Source of the DNA: Maricaulis maris MCS10
GTDB lineage: Bacteria; Pseudomonadota; Alphaproteobacteria; Caulobacterales; Maricaulaceae
Direction: 5' to 3'
DNA: 64,000 nucleotides
Assembly: GCF_000014745.1 (NCBI RefSeq)
Contig: NC_008347.1
Coordinates: forward strand, 1,311,501 to 1,375,500
In this document: positions 63,233 through 64,000 of the stretch, piece after piece
Position numbering within the stretch: position 1 is the first letter of the stretch
How the letters are laid out: every line of letters begins with the position of its first letter
Position numbers and translations under genes: made by a program
The notes under the pieces: generated by a model
Databases searched by the model: none
The model's input: only the letters and a program-made list of their open reading frames with translations
What the model was told of the DNA's origin: nothing

Positions 63233-64000
63233 TCAGCCACCGCTCCAGTTGCACGCGTCGCAGGTCTGCCCGCCATTGTCGTTCTCGACCACGGTAAAAT
63301 GTCCGCACTCGGGGCAGGGCGCGCCGGTATAGCCGGAGATGTCGCGCGAGCTTGATCCGCTGGCCGCCTGGTCCTCGATCTCATAGTGGCCGGTTGTGGC
63401 ATCGCCGCCGGTCGCCGCCTTCTTGGGCGCATTCGCGAACATCAGGATATTGTCAGGGACCTGGCCGCGCGAGAAGCCTCGGGAAATGAATTTGGCGGCA
63501 TCTTCCCGCGCCAGCTTTTCTTCCTCGACTCCGCGCCCCAGACCGCCGGGATCAGCCTTGTCCGGCGAAATTTCGGCCAGGTCGTCACGTCCCAGATAGG
63601 ACACGCCCAGTTCGCGGAACAGGTAATCGAGGATCGAGGTGGCGTGCTGGATCGAGTCATTGCCCTGGACCGCACCGGCCGGCTCGAACCGGGTATAGAC
63701 GAAGGCGTCGACAAATTCTTCGAGCGGCACGCCGTATTGCAGGCCGATCGAGATCGCGATGGCAAAATTGTTCATCAGCGAGCGAAAGGCCGCGCCTTCC
63801 TTGTGCATGTCGATGAAGATCTCGCCGAGCTCGCCATCGTCAAATTCGCCGGTATGCAGATAGACCTTGTGGCCACCGACGGTCGCTTTCTGGATATAGC
63901 CCTTGCGACGGTCCGGGAGCTTGCGGCGCGCGGCGGGCTTTTCGACCACCCGCTCGACCGTCCGCTCAACGATCCGCTCGACGGGCTCTGCTTCAGCCGC
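63233..64000 (-). CDS. nrdJ: B12-dependent ribonucleotide reductase NrdJ, 3' part
   Basis: This is the C-terminal 255 residues of a class II ribonucleotide reductase that makes deoxynucleotides using adenosylcobalamin. The gene runs off the window at 64000, so the active-site barrel is not visible. The TSCPD-like domain is seen in [20 protein letters not shown] and [17 protein letters not shown]. The end has a zinc-ribbon with [12 protein letters not shown] and CDACNWSGG. The frame is open to the edge with no stop. The call rests on these C-terminal hallmarks only. Confidence 0.85.
   Translation of the reverse strand, partial: AAEAEPVERIVERTVERVVEKPAARRKLPDRRKGYIQKATVGGHKVYLHTGEFDDGELGEIFIDMHKEGAAFRSLMNNFAIAISIGLQYGVPLEEFVDAFVYTRFEPAGAVQGNDSIQHATSILDYLFRELGVSYLGRDDLAEISPDKADPGGLGRGVEEEKLAREDAAKFISRGFSRGQVPDNILMFANAPKKAATGGDATTGHYEIEDQAASGSSSRDISGYTGAPCPECGHFTVVENDNGGQTCDACNWSGG

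Noticed and set aside
1-64000. tRNA, rRNA, CRISPR array, transposase or phage genes
   Set aside because: None were recognised in any intergenic stretch or frame by reading; very short or divergent RNA genes could still have been missed.

Overview
The window is GC-rich, densely coded bacterial DNA. Gene content and order point to a prosthecate or marine alphaproteobacterium near Caulobacterales/Maricaulales. The pointers are an HdaA-type Hda gene next to ppk and ppx, a short Caulobacter-like flagellin, a B12-dependent ribonucleotide reductase, several exported pentapeptide-repeat proteins, and a Caulobacter-style promoter before acpP. A Maricaulis-like genome fits best; this is inferred from family knowledge, not from a database search.

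Layout. 1-3.7 kb: outer-membrane assembly (YfgM-like TPR protein, BamB) and the ribosome-assembly GTPase Der. 3.7-12.0 kb, minus strand: rpsF-rpsR-rplI with its own terminator, then dnaB-alr-radA-cvpA-purF-SDR, several of them overlapping. 12.3-18.6 kb, plus strand: fatty-acid synthesis (fabD, a small membrane protein, fabG, acpP, fabF) followed by mltG, yicC and gmk. 18.6-26.3 kb, minus strand: the LPS-export and outer-membrane biogenesis operon lptF-lptG-lptD-surA-pdxA-rsmA. 26.5-29.2 kb: pepA, holC and two I78-family inhibitor lipoproteins. 29.2-35.9 kb: an orphan, an ABC-F ATPase, a fatty acid hydroxylase/methyltransferase fusion, ndk, a LysE-type exporter and an adenine deaminase.

36-42.4 kb is the most accessory-looking part. 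A ChaN-like protein, an exported pentapeptide-repeat protein, and a divergent S41 peptidase/CadC-like regulator pair are separated by an intact arfB and two broken arfB 3' ends. A remnant of the neighbouring deaminase gene is also present. In all three cases a plus-strand stop codon lies a few bases from a convergent arfB tail.

42.4-51.9 kb: a TetR-controlled NmrA/DUF1772 pair, purM-purN, a DUF2066 protein, hdaA, ppk and ppx. 52.3-57.1 kb, minus strand: rnd, then an LplT-like transporter, two PlsC-type acyltransferases and their probable TetR regulator. This block is bracketed by dense palindromic repeats, and its orientation suggests an inversion. 57.6-64 kb: a lone flagellin, aspS, two more exported pentapeptide-repeat proteins, and the 3' part of nrdJ, which runs off the window.

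No rRNA, tRNA, CRISPR array, transposase, integrase or phage gene was recognised. The main candidates for new biology are the arfB-tail modules, the desaturase-methyltransferase fusion, the structured rpsF leader, the trio of exported pentapeptide proteins, and the repeat-bounded phospholipid segment.
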